From: Rhizobium sullae
Lineage (GTDB): Bacteria; Pseudomonadota; Alphaproteobacteria; Rhizobiales; Rhizobiaceae
NCBI RefSeq assembly: GCF_025200715.1
Contig: NZ_CP104144.1
Location: forward strand, 62,001-126,000
DNA: 64,000 bases
Direction: 5' to 3'
Under the pieces are notes generated by a model. It did not search any database. It was given only the letters and a program-made list of their open reading frames with translations, and was not told the DNA's origin. Shown piece after piece: positions 1 through 8,437 of the stretch; position 1 is the first letter of the stretch; each line of letters opens with the position of its first letter. The position numbers and the translations under genes are program-made.

Positions 1-1366
1 TAGCCTCGTGACAATTGGAGTTAAGCGACAGGGCCTGCTCGAATGCAGAAACCGCCTCAGCGCGATTGCCGGCGACCGCCAACGCAAACCCCCTGGCCGC
101 ATGGGCCTCCGCCAGATTGGGATCGATAGCGATCGCCTTCGCCGTGTTCGCAAGAATGTCACCCACCGGAATCTGCATGCCAAACTGCGACCGCAGACGC
201 GCGTCGCAAACCGCGACGCCGGCATAAGCGCGGGCATAGCCCGGATCCAATTCGATGGCTCTGGCGAAACTCTGTCTAGCCATCAGATGGTTTGAGCTCG
301 AGGCGATGTGGTAGTACTCGCGCCCCCTCAAGTAGTGAGTATACGCTTCGACGCTGTCTGTTGGCGCCTGCTCGATTGCCTTCTTCTCCTCCGGGAGCAG
401 CTTGACCTTAAGTTGCTCGACGATCGCCTTGGCGATCTCGTCTTGCACTTCGAAAATATTGGTGAGGTCGCGGTCGTAACGCGCGGCCCAGACGTGACCG
501 TCGCTGGCTGCTTCGATCAATTCTGCATTAATCCTCACACGGTTTCCGTCCCTCCGGACGCTGCCCTCGACTATGTAGGCGACGCCGAGTTCCCCGGCGA
601 TGCGCTGCAGGTTCTCGTTCCGGCCTTTCCACGTGAAGACGGTATTGCGGCTCAGCACAAATAGGCCTGAGACATTTGATAAATCGGTGATGATGTCCTC
701 AGTGATGCCGTCGCTGAAAAACTCCTGCGCGGGATCGTTGCTGATGTTAGCGAATGGCAGGATTGCAACCGACGGCTTGTTGAAGGGTGCCTGCGTATGG
801 CCACTTGTGGCAGACGGGACCTCGCCTGAGGCTACGTTGCCCCAATCGGCAAAATAGACATGGACCGGACGGGAAATGTTCTTAACCGCCTTGGTGCCCT
901 GGTCTGCGAAATCGAGACCGAGCTTATTTCCGACTTCGTGGCGCACAGCCGCCGAGCAAGCAATGCCACCGGGCGCTGCAAGGGCTTGTAGCCGGACGGC
1001 CACATTAATGCCATCCCCGTGAAAATCGTCCGCATCGAAGACGATGTCGCCGAGATTCAGGCCTATCCGGAACGTAAAGTGCCTGTCCGCTGGAATCCCG
1101 ATGTTGCGCTCTAGCATGCCGCGCTGGATTTCGACTGCGCAGCGTGCCGCACTGAGCACGCTGCCGAACTCGACTAGGAAACCGTCGCCCATTACTTTGA
1201 TTATACGCCCGCCATGGTTTGCGACCGCGGGATCGAAGAGCTCCCGGCGATGCTGACGAAGGGCATTGAGCGTATCCTCTTCGTTGGCCTCCAGGAGACG
1301 GCTGTAGCCCACCACATCGGCAGCCAGGATAGCTGCTAATCGACGTTCAACATGCTCTGCGCACAT
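1..1366 (-). CDS. Class III adenylate cyclase with TolB-like and TPR-like regions (3' end outside window)
   Basis: The frame is open from an ATG at 1366 to the left edge, so the C-terminus is missing. A GGGGAGA ribosome site precedes the ATG. Residues about 10-190 form a class III nucleotidyl cyclase domain with both metal aspartates (D17 in ADVVGYS, D61 in MGDGF). Then comes a FlgO/TolB-like segment (SVAILPFANIS and SDGITEDIITDLS) followed by helical repeats that look like TPRs. Rhizobia carry many such cyclases; they make cAMP from ATP in the cytoplasm and the input is usually unknown. It is a lone gene here. Cyclase identity is firm; the ligand sensed by the C-terminal part cannot be read. 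Confidence 0.88.
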   Translation of the reverse strand, partial: MCAEHVERRLAAILAADVVGYSRLLEANEEDTLNALRQHRRELFDPAVANHGGRIIKVMGDGFLVEFGSVLSAARCAVEIQRGMLERNIGIPADRHFTFRIGLNLGDIVFDADDFHGDGINVAVRLQALAAPGGIACSAAVRHEVGNKLGLDFADQGTKAVKNISRPVHVYFADWGNVASGEVPSATSGHTQAPFNKPSVAILPFANISNDPAQEFFSDGITEDIITDLSNVSGLFVLSRNTVFTWKGRNENLQRIAGELGVAYIVEGSVRRDGNRVRINAELIEAASDGHVWAARYDRDLTNIFEVQDEIAKAIVEQLKVKLLPEEKKAIEQAPTDSVEAYTHYLRGREYYHIASSSNHLMARQSFARAIELDPGYARAYAGVAVCDARLRSQFGMQIPVGDILANTAKAIAIDPNLAEAHAARGFALAVAGNRAEAVSAFEQALSLNSNCHEA

Positions 1367-1545
1367 GCCCGTCTCCCCAAATCTCCCTCAAACCGATAGT
1401 CAACATCTACCTGTTTGATCATCCGTTGCGGAAGCTACCCCACGTGCTGGGGCACGAGCCTCGGGGTTCAGTGAGCGCCTTTGATCTCGGCGGCTTCGTC
1501 ACTACATTAATTCTATCAGGAAAATGCTAAAAATGCAGTGCATCC

Positions 1546-1830
1546 ATGACACAGCAGGAATACCAGCCGAAATATCGATGGCGGAAGACTTGGCCGGGAA
1601 AACACGACCAGGATTACAGCGCCTGGGACGGCAACATCGAGTTTGGGAGAATTTTCTTTGAGCGTGCGGGAGCGATGAAAGGCCGTTGGTGCTGGGCAGG
1701 CGGTTACGATCCGCGCATCAAGATGATCGTCAAGCCACGTTCGGGTTGGAGCGAGACGGCAGGCAGAGCAACCCAGAAAGTGGAAGAACACTACGAGGCA
1801 TGCCTTCGTCTGAATGGCCTGTTAGCGTGA
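1546..1830 (+). CDS. Small protein of unknown function (94 aa)
   Basis: I do not recognise a family. The protein is rich in aromatic and charged residues (YRWRKTW, WDGNIEFGR, GRWCWAGGYDPR) and has no signal peptide or membrane segment. The composition looks protein-like, whereas the frame on the opposite strand is a poor sequence. The ribosome site before the ATG is weak (AGG at 1518-1520, far upstream). It stands alone between the cyclase and nuoB. It may be a conserved rhizobial hypothetical protein, but that needs homologues. Confidence 0.5.
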   Translation: MTQQEYQPKYRWRKTWPGKHDQDYSAWDGNIEFGRIFFERAGAMKGRWCWAGGYDPRIKMIVKPRSGWSETAGRATQKVEEHYEACLRLNGLLA

Positions 1831-1916
1831 GCCATGGCTTTGCCACCACTTCGAACGCAGTAGCCGACGGCCACGCCAGGAGCGGAGCGCGCCTGCCGCC
1901 ATTTCATTCTGACCTC

Positions 1917-2441
1917 CTATCGTTCGATCGTGCCGGTCCGGCGAATCTTCTTTTGCAGAAGCATGACGCCATAGAGCAGCGCCTCTGCCGTCGGGGGACA
2001 CCCTGGGACGTAGATATCGACAGGTACGACCCTGTCGCAACCGCGAACGACTGAATAGGAATAATGATAGTAGCCGCCGCCATTGGCGCAGGATCCCATC
2101 GATATGACGTAGCGCGGTTCCGGCATCTGGTCGTAGACCTTGCGAAGAGCGGGGGCCATTTTGTTGCAGAGCGTGCCGGCGACGATCATGAGGTCGGATT
2201 GCCTCGGGCTTGCGCGCGGAGCGACGCCGAACCTTTCCATGTCATAGCGGGGCATCGCCACCTGCATCATTTCGATCGCGCAGCACGCGAGGCCGAAAGT
2301 CATCCACATGAGCGAGCCGCTGCGCGCCCAGGTGATAAGATCATCCGTTGATGTAACGAGGAAACCACGGTCCGCCAGTTCCGAGCTGAAATCCTCGAAG
2401 GAACGTCGTGGCAAGGTGGAAGCTGGGTCCGGGTTCTGCAT
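1917..2441 (-). CDS. nuoB: Solitary NADH-quinone oxidoreductase subunit B (NuoB-like)
   Basis: NuoB carries cluster N2 and passes electrons to quinone in complex I. All four cluster ligands are visible: the CC pair in GLACCAIE, the Cys in MGSCANGG and the Cys in VPGCPPTAE. The C-terminus [14 protein letters not shown] is typical of alphaproteobacterial NuoB. I chose the ATG at 2441 (MQNPDPAST) because AGGGAGG lies just upstream; an upstream start at 2501 would add 20 unlikely residues. No other nuo gene is adjacent, so it is either a spare paralog or part of another hydrogenase-like assembly. Length (174 aa) is normal and the gene appears intact. Confidence 0.92.
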   Translation of the reverse strand: MQNPDPASTLPRRSFEDFSSELADRGFLVTSTDDLITWARSGSLMWMTFGLACCAIEMMQVAMPRYDMERFGVAPRASPRQSDLMIVAGTLCNKMAPALRKVYDQMPEPRYVISMGSCANGGGYYHYSYSVVRGCDRVVPVDIYVPGCPPTAEALLYGVMLLQKKIRRTGTIER

Positions 2442-2623
2442 GTCGGCCTCCCTGTCCCAATCCCAACACACAGGCCCTCGTGAAGTTCCCGCTGCGAGCA
2501 AAAGTTAGGGAAGCAAAGGACGAATTCTCCTTCGGCAAATATGAGATCTCACCTAGGCTGCTTGGGCCGGCGCGCAACAGCACCGCTAACATTTTCCTCG
2601 ACCGAACCTCATCATGCTTCCTC

Positions 2624-2679
2624 TTGACAAGAGTGTTCACGATCGTGTTTATACGTATAAACAGCTAATACGTATTAGC
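2624..2679 (+). promoter_or_regulatory. Promoter with two adjacent perfect palindromic operators upstream of the LacI-type regulator
   Basis: TTGACA at 2624-2629 is a plausible -35. It is followed by an 18-bp perfect palindrome TGTTTATACGTATAAACA at 2646-2663 and directly by a 16-bp perfect palindrome GCTAATACGTATTAGC at 2664-2679. Both centre on ATACGTAT with a CG dyad, as in LacI/GalR operators, and their centres are 17 bp apart. They lie over the expected -10/start region, so autorepression of the 2698-9490 operon is likely (inference). Confidence 0.75.
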
Positions 2680-2697
2680 AACGAGAGGGGAGAAGGA

Positions 2698-3729
2698 GTG
2701 GCAGGATCAAAGCGTCTGACGCAGCACGATATTGCGAAACTGGCTGGCGTCAGTCAGGCGACTGTCTCTCTCGTGCTGAACGGGACCGACACGGCTCTTG
2801 ACCGCATCCCTCAGGATACGCGCGAACGTGTGCAGAAGGTCATTCGCGATACCGGCTATGTGGCCGATCCGATCGCCCGGCGCATGGTAAAGGGGGTCAA
2901 TCGCATCCTTGGCGTCTTTACTTATGAGCCTGCCTTTCCGAGTGCGCAGGCAGACTTTTTTGCGCCATTCCTGCTCGGTATCGAGGAAGAGGCGCAGGCG
3001 CAAAGCTACGATCTTCTGCTTTTTACCGGTGCCGGCGTCGGCGGCAGGCGCAAAATCTTCGCGGACGGCAATCGCCTGCGGATCGCCGACGGCTGCCTGG
3101 TGCTTGGCCGCGAATTCGACCGCTCCGAACTCAAGCAACTCGTCGCCGGCGATTTTCCATTCGTTGCCGTCGGGCGGCGCGAAGATGCCGGCGGGCCGGT
3201 CCCTTATGTCGGCGGTGATTATGCTGAGGCGACGCGCGTGCTCGTCGAAAAGGCAAGGCTTTTGGGTCATCGCAAGCTCGCCTATATCGGCCCGAAAGGC
3301 TCGGCGGAATCGACTGCAGATCGCTGGAAGGGTTTCAGCGAAGCGCTCAAAGACAAGCTCGACCTTTCATTGCATATCCCGGCAGTGAACGCACCTGCCG
3401 GCGAGACCTTGGATGCCCTGCTTTCGAGCGGCGCTACGGCCGCATTCTTCATCGAGCTTGCCGACGCCATCAGACTTGAGGCTGCGGCGCACGAACGCGG
3501 ATTGTCCTTGCCCGCGGATCTCTCGGTCGTCGTGATTGGAAGCCATATCCGCCCCGAGCGCAGCCGCACGCAATTTACCTCCTTCCATATCCCCCGTGAG
3601 GAAATGGCCCGCCAGGCGACGGCGATGCTGGTGCGGCGGGTGGAAAATGCCGAACCCGTACAGCAGATCCTGCTGCCGTGTGAACCCGTCGAGGGCGAGA
3701 CCCTCGGCCCTGCAATGAGACGGAAATGA
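2698..3729 (+). CDS. LacI family transcriptional regulator
   Basis: The N-terminal helix-turn-helix (LTQHDIAKLAGVSQATVSLV, about residues 5-25) and hinge are typical LacI; the rest is a periplasmic-binding-like effector domain (about 60-340). I prefer the GTG at 2698, because the in-frame ATG at 2614 would place both palindromic operators inside the coding region and adds a non-LacI leader; AGAGGGG sits upstream of the GTG. The stop overlaps the next ATG (ATGA), so it heads the operon with the FAD enzyme and ABC transporter. The ligand is probably the imported sugar or a derivative, unknown. Confidence 0.92.
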   Translation: MAGSKRLTQHDIAKLAGVSQATVSLVLNGTDTALDRIPQDTRERVQKVIRDTGYVADPIARRMVKGVNRILGVFTYEPAFPSAQADFFAPFLLGIEEEAQAQSYDLLLFTGAGVGGRRKIFADGNRLRIADGCLVLGREFDRSELKQLVAGDFPFVAVGRREDAGGPVPYVGGDYAEATRVLVEKARLLGHRKLAYIGPKGSAESTADRWKGFSEALKDKLDLSLHIPAVNAPAGETLDALLSSGATAAFFIELADAIRLEAAAHERGLSLPADLSVVVIGSHIRPERSRTQFTSFHIPREEMARQATAMLVRRVENAEPVQQILLPCEPVEGETLGPAMRRK

Positions 3730-5345
3730 CGATCGTGAGAGAGATGCAAACAGATATCCTGGTGGTCGGCGGCGGTCTTGGCGGCGTGGCAGCAGCCCTC
3801 GGCGCGCTTCGGGCGGGCCGGAGTGTCATCATGAGCGAGGAGTATGACTGGATCGGCGGCCAGCTGACCAGTCAGGCCGTGCCGCCCGACGAGCATAGCT
3901 GGGTGGAACATTTCGGCGTCACCCGCAGCTACCGCCAGCTTCGAAACGGCATCCGCCAGTATTACCGCGATCATTTTCCGTTGACGGAGGCCAGCCGCGC
4001 CTGGGGTGATCTCAATCCTGGTGCCGGATGGGTCAGCCGTGTCTGCGCCGAGCCGCGTGTCGGTCTGGCCGTTCTCGAAGCCATGCTGATGCCCTATCGC
4101 GGCGGCGGCAAGCTGAAGGTGCTGCAGCCCTATCGTCCGGTTGCGGCCGATGTCGAAGGCGATAGCGTCCGCACGGTGACCCTTCGCCACCGCGACACGG
4201 AAGCCGAGATCACTGTCTCGGCCACCTATGTCGTCGATGCGACGGAGCTTGGCGACCTGCTGCCGTTGACCCGCACGGAATATGCCATCGGCTTCGAAAG
4301 CCGGAGCGACACCGACGAGCCGAATGCGCCAGAGCATGCGCAACCGGAAAATGTCCAGGCCGTCTCGATCTGCTTTGCGATCGACCATGTCGATGGCGAC
4401 CAGACGATCGACAAGCCGGAAAACTACGATTTCTGGCGAAGCTACGAACCCTCCTTCTGGGGCGGCCCGCTGCTTGGTTTCAAGGCCCCGCATCCGCGCA
4501 CGCTCGAAACGACAACCCGCTCCTTCACGCCCAATCCGGACGACGATCCGTTGCTCGTCGACGCCGATCAGCGAAAGGGTGGCGGCGACGAGAACCTTTG
4601 GACCTTCCGGCGCATTGCCGCTCGGCGCAATTTCGTGCCGGGCGCCTACCAGTCGGATATCTGCCTCGTGAACTGGCCGATGATCGACTACATGGAAGGC
4701 TCGATCCTCGACGTCTCCGAAGAGAAAAAGGCCCGACACCTGAGGGCGGCGGCGGAACTTTCCTATTGCGTTTTCTACTGGCTCCAGACCGAAGCGCCGA
4801 GGGTGGACGGCGGGCAGGGGTTCAAGGGACTGAGGCTGCGCGGCGACATCACCGGAACCGAGCACGGCCTTGCCATGGCGCCCTATATCCGCGAAAGCCG
4901 CCGCATCAAGCCGGTGACGCGCATTGTCGAGCAGGATCTTTCCTACGCCGTTCGCGGTGAAAAGGGAGCGGTCAACTATCGCGACAGTATCGGCGTTGGC
5001 ATGTACCGTATCGACCTCCATCCCTCGACCGGCGGTGACAATTATATCGATGTCCCGTCTTGCCCATTCGAGATTCCGTTGGGCGCGCTTCTGCCGCAGC
5101 GGGTGAAGAACCTTCTGCCGGCCGGCAAGAACATCGGCACGACGCACATCACAAACGGCTGCTATCGCCTGCATCCGGTCGAGTGGAATGTCGGCGAAGT
5201 GGCCGGCATGCTCGCCGCCCATTGCCTGAACAAGGGGCTGACGCCGCACCAGGTTCAGGAAAACGACGTTCATCTCGCCAACTTCCAGTCGCAGATTTCC
5301 CGGGAGGGGATCGAAATCCGCTGGCCGGACGTGCACGCCTACTAA
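3726..5345 (+). CDS. FAD-dependent oxidoreductase (FAD_oxidored family)
   Basis: A dinucleotide-binding motif VVGGGLGGVAAALGALRAG lies at about residues 13-31, followed by EEYDWIGGQ, a hallmark of the FAD_oxidored family that includes xanthan-lyase-like proteins. A second conserved block NIGTTHITNGCYRLHPVEWNVG lies near the C-terminus, as in FAD-linked dehydrogenases. Length 539 aa is usual. It has no signal peptide, so it is cytoplasmic. It overlaps the regulator stop by four bases and precedes the binding protein by 21 bp, which suggests it oxidises the imported compound. The substrate is not deducible; many relatives have no assigned reaction. Confidence 0.82.
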   Translation: MTIVREMQTDILVVGGGLGGVAAALGALRAGRSVIMSEEYDWIGGQLTSQAVPPDEHSWVEHFGVTRSYRQLRNGIRQYYRDHFPLTEASRAWGDLNPGAGWVSRVCAEPRVGLAVLEAMLMPYRGGGKLKVLQPYRPVAADVEGDSVRTVTLRHRDTEAEITVSATYVVDATELGDLLPLTRTEYAIGFESRSDTDEPNAPEHAQPENVQAVSICFAIDHVDGDQTIDKPENYDFWRSYEPSFWGGPLLGFKAPHPRTLETTTRSFTPNPDDDPLLVDADQRKGGGDENLWTFRRIAARRNFVPGAYQSDICLVNWPMIDYMEGSILDVSEEKKARHLRAAAELSYCVFYWLQTEAPRVDGGQGFKGLRLRGDITGTEHGLAMAPYIRESRRIKPVTRIVEQDLSYAVRGEKGAVNYRDSIGVGMYRIDLHPSTGGDNYIDVPSCPFEIPLGALLPQRVKNLLPAGKNIGTTHITNGCYRLHPVEWNVGEVAGMLAAHCLNKGLTPHQVQENDVHLANFQSQISREGIEIRWPDVHAY

Positions 5346-5366
5346 CCGACAAAAGGAGGAGGAACC

Positions 5367-6638
5367 ATGTCGAACCGTCTGAGAATGAAATATGCCGCCA
5401 TCATGGGGAGCGCCGTGCTCTCGCTGGGCCTTGCCAGCAGCGCAATGGCACAAGACGCCGTCAAGTTGCGCATGACGATCTGGAGCGCCAACGAGGCGCA
5501 TTTGAAGCTCTTCAACGACATCGCTACAGGCTTCAATAAGGCGCATCCGAACGCCACGGTGACTTTCGAATCCCTGCCGTTCGAAACCTACACGACGGCG
5601 CTGACGACGCAGATCGCCGGTGGCAACGCGCCCGATATGGCCTGGATATTCGAGACCACGGCTTACGACTTCGTCAATTCGGGCGCCCTTTATCCGTTGA
5701 CCGAAAAACTGACTGCCACCGAAGGCTACAATCTCGCAGAGGTCAGCCCGGGTGCTGTCGAACGCTGGTCGAAGGGCGGCACGCTCTATGCCTATCCCTT
5801 CTCGACTTCGCCATTTGGGATGTTCGTCAATAACGACCTCATCAAGAAAGTTGGCGCCAAGACGCCCGCTGAGCTGATCTCGGCCGGCCAATGGACCTGG
5901 GACAATGCAATCGCGACAGCCTCTGCCGTCGGCCAGACGGGCAAGGGCGGCCTGATCGTCCGCGACTTCAACTATCAGGCCTGGCAGAACCTCGCCTCAA
6001 TCTGGACCGGTTGGGGCGCGTCGCCGTGGAGCGAGGACGGCAAGACCTGCACGCTTGGGGAAAAGCCGATGACGGACGCGCTGACCTTCATCCATGACGC
6101 GGTCTTCACCAAGAAAGCGATGCCGGGGCCTGGCGAGAACGTCGACTTTTTCGCCGGAGATGCGGCCATGACCATAACCCAGATCAGCCGCGCGTCGCTG
6201 CTGCCAAAGCAGAACGGCTTCGCCTGGGATCTCGTGCCGCTGCCGAAGGGGCCGGCCGGGGAGTACGCACTTATCGGCCAGGCCGGTATCGGCGTCATGC
6301 AGTCGAGCAAGAATGCCGAGACCGCCGCCGAATTCGTAGCCTATATGACCAATCCGGAAAACTCCGCGAAACTTGCCCAGTTCTTTCCGTCGGCCCGCAA
6401 ATCTCTGCTTAACGCCGAGGTCCTGAAGAAGACCAATCCGCTGCTGTCGACCGAACAGCTGGACAAGGTCGTCATCTCCGGTATTGCGACCGGCAAGGTT
6501 ATTCCGGGCCACACCGGTTTTGCCCAGATCCAGCAGGTCGTGCGCGCCGGCCTCGACAACATCTGGACGCCGAATGCCGATATTCCGGCCTCCATGCAAT
6601 CAATCTGCGGCCAGATCGGGCCGTTTCTGCAGCGTTGA
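5367..6638 (+). CDS. Sugar ABC transporter substrate-binding protein (family 1)
   Basis: A Sec signal peptide is evident (hydrophobic stretch ending SSAMA, cleavage near residue 28), followed by a family 1 solute-binding protein, 423 aa. It would capture the substrate in the periplasm and deliver it to the permeases encoded at 6649 and 7577. AAAGGAGGAGGAACC directly precedes the ATG. Sequence features such as TIWSANEAHLKLFNDI match sugar or oligosaccharide binders (UgpB/MalE type). The actual substrate is unknown; the LacI regulator supports a carbohydrate. Confidence 0.9.
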   Translation: MSNRLRMKYAAIMGSAVLSLGLASSAMAQDAVKLRMTIWSANEAHLKLFNDIATGFNKAHPNATVTFESLPFETYTTALTTQIAGGNAPDMAWIFETTAYDFVNSGALYPLTEKLTATEGYNLAEVSPGAVERWSKGGTLYAYPFSTSPFGMFVNNDLIKKVGAKTPAELISAGQWTWDNAIATASAVGQTGKGGLIVRDFNYQAWQNLASIWTGWGASPWSEDGKTCTLGEKPMTDALTFIHDAVFTKKAMPGPGENVDFFAGDAAMTITQISRASLLPKQNGFAWDLVPLPKGPAGEYALIGQAGIGVMQSSKNAETAAEFVAYMTNPENSAKLAQFFPSARKSLLNAEVLKKTNPLLSTEQLDKVVISGIATGKVIPGHTGFAQIQQVVRAGLDNIWTPNADIPASMQSICGQIGPFLQR

Positions 6639-6648
6639 GGAGAGCCGT

Positions 6649-7587
6649 ATGGCTGCCGCAGAACCCTATGCGTCCAATCCGAGCCTGCCGGCGGCGAAGC
6701 CGTCCTTCTGGACGGTGGAGCGACGTGACAGCCTCGCCGGTTTCCTCTTCATTGCGCCGCAGCTGGTCGGCATCATCATCTTCGTGATGGTGCCGCTCGG
6801 CCTCGTCTTCTGGTATTCACTGCATGAGTGGAACGTACTGGCAAATACCTTCACTTACACCGGTGCGCAGAACTACGCTCAGCTCCTGAGCGACCCTTCC
6901 CTGCCTTCCGTTCTGGGCTCAACGGCGATCTTTTCGGCCGGGCTTGTCGTGTTCAATATGAGTCTCGCATTGCTGCTTGCCGTCCTGCTGAACCAAAAGC
7001 TTGCCGGAATCACCATTTTCCGTACGCTGTTTTTCTCGCCCGTCGTCGTCTCGCTTGTTGCATGGACGATCGTTTGGAGCTTCCTGCTGCAGAAGAACGG
7101 CGGCATCAACGGAGTGCTGATGATGTTCGGCCTCGAAGGCCCGAACTGGCTACGCCAGCCAACGACGGCAATGATTTCGGTCATCGCGGTTCAGGTTTTC
7201 AAGAATGTCGGCCTCAACATGATCCTGTTCCTGGCGGCCCTTCAAGGCGTGCCGAACGAGCTCTATGAAGCAGCCCGCATCGACGGGGCGCCGCGCTTCA
7301 AACAGTTTCGCCGGATCACTTTGCCGCTGATCAGCCCGACGGTTCTGCTGACCTCGATCATAACGATCGTCGGCTCGCTGCAGGTCTTTGCACAGATTGC
7401 GGTACTCACGCAGGGCGGCCCTGGCCTCTCGACGACGGTGCTCGTCTACTATCTCTACCAGCAGGCCTTTCAGTTCCATTTCTTCGGTTACGGTTCGACG
7501 CTTTCCATTCTGCTGTTCATGATCGTCGCCGTTCTCACCTTCGCCCAGTGGCAGTTGCGCAAGAGGGTCGTCTTTTATGAAAACTGA
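6649..7587 (+). CDS. Sugar ABC transporter permease (MalF/UgpA type)
   Basis: Inner-membrane permease with about six hydrophobic segments and the EAA loop EAARIDGAPRFKQFRRITLPL that docks on the ATPase. I chose the ATG at 6649 (MAAAEPYAS) because GAGGAGA lies just before it and the frame upstream overlaps the binding-protein gene. Length is 312 aa, normal for this class. Its 3' end overlaps the next permease gene by 11 bp, indicating translational coupling. Confidence 0.93.
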   Translation: MAAAEPYASNPSLPAAKPSFWTVERRDSLAGFLFIAPQLVGIIIFVMVPLGLVFWYSLHEWNVLANTFTYTGAQNYAQLLSDPSLPSVLGSTAIFSAGLVVFNMSLALLLAVLLNQKLAGITIFRTLFFSPVVVSLVAWTIVWSFLLQKNGGINGVLMMFGLEGPNWLRQPTTAMISVIAVQVFKNVGLNMILFLAALQGVPNELYEAARIDGAPRFKQFRRITLPLISPTVLLTSIITIVGSLQVFAQIAVLTQGGPGLSTTVLVYYLYQQAFQFHFFGYGSTLSILLFMIVAVLTFAQWQLRKRVVFYEN

Positions 7588-8419
7588 CCTGTCCCCGCGC
7601 ATGAAGGTCTTCGTCTACGGGCTGATGTGCGTGCTGCTCATTCCCTTCGTCTTTCCGACCTGGTGGATGGTGACCTCGTCTGTAAAGCCGGTCAGCGATA
7701 TCTTCGCCTTCCCGCCGAAATTCATCCCGACCTCTTACGACTGGACGACCTATTCGCAGGTATTCAAGCTGCAGCCCTTCGTCCATCAGTACTGGAACTC
7801 CGCCTACATCGCAGCGATCGTCACCATCGGCACGATGGCCGTGTCGTCGATGGCGGGCTACGCCTTCGCGCGCATACGCTTTCCTTTCGCCAACGCGATC
7901 TTCATGGTCGTGCTGCTTGGGCTGCTGATCCCTTCTGAAGTGACGATCGTGCCGCTCTTCCAGATGTTCCTGAAGATGGGCATGGTCAACACGCACTGGC
8001 CGCTGATCCTTGTTCCGATCTTCGGCGCGCCGAGCGTTTTCGCCACCTTCGTCATGCGCCAGTTCTTCATCTCGCTGCCGATCGAACTGGAGGAGGCGGC
8101 GCGGGTCGATGGCCTCGGGCGTTTCAAGATATTTCGCAAGATCGCGCTTCCCTTGGCGCGACCGGCGCTTGCCTCGGTCGCGATCTTCACCTTCCTGCAT
8201 AGTTGGAACCTCTATCTGGAACCGATCGTCTTCCTCTCCAGCGCCGAGAAATTCACGCTGCCGCAGGCGCTGACGCAATTCACCGACGCCTATGGCGGGC
8301 CGATGTGGAACATCCAGCTCGCCGCCGCGACGCTGACTGCGCTGCCGGTGCTTATCGTCTTCATCATCGCGCAGAAGCAGTTCGTCGAAGGGCTCGCGCA
8401 TACCGGCCTCAAGGGCTGA
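7577..8419 (+). CDS. Sugar ABC transporter permease (MalG/UgpE type)
   Basis: Second permease subunit, 280 aa, with six predicted membrane segments and the EAA motif EEAARVDGLGRFKIFRKIALPL. It pairs with the preceding permease in the membrane. The C-terminal Gln-Lys-Phe-Val-Glu-Gly-Leu motif is typical of the MalG class. It starts inside the previous gene and is followed 18 bp later by the ATPase gene. Confidence 0.93.
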   Translation: MKTDLSPRMKVFVYGLMCVLLIPFVFPTWWMVTSSVKPVSDIFAFPPKFIPTSYDWTTYSQVFKLQPFVHQYWNSAYIAAIVTIGTMAVSSMAGYAFARIRFPFANAIFMVVLLGLLIPSEVTIVPLFQMFLKMGMVNTHWPLILVPIFGAPSVFATFVMRQFFISLPIELEEAARVDGLGRFKIFRKIALPLARPALASVAIFTFLHSWNLYLEPIVFLSSAEKFTLPQALTQFTDAYGGPMWNIQLAAATLTALPVLIVFIIAQKQFVEGLAHTGLKG

Positions 8420-8437
8420 AGAACCGGATATCGATCT

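Noticed and set aside
3282..5891. Very long open frame (about 870 codons) on the minus strand across the FAD and binding-protein genes
   Set aside because: It is antisense to two genes with clear motifs and ribosome sites; high GC with rare stops on the opposite strand gives such frames. Its translation has no recognisable domain.
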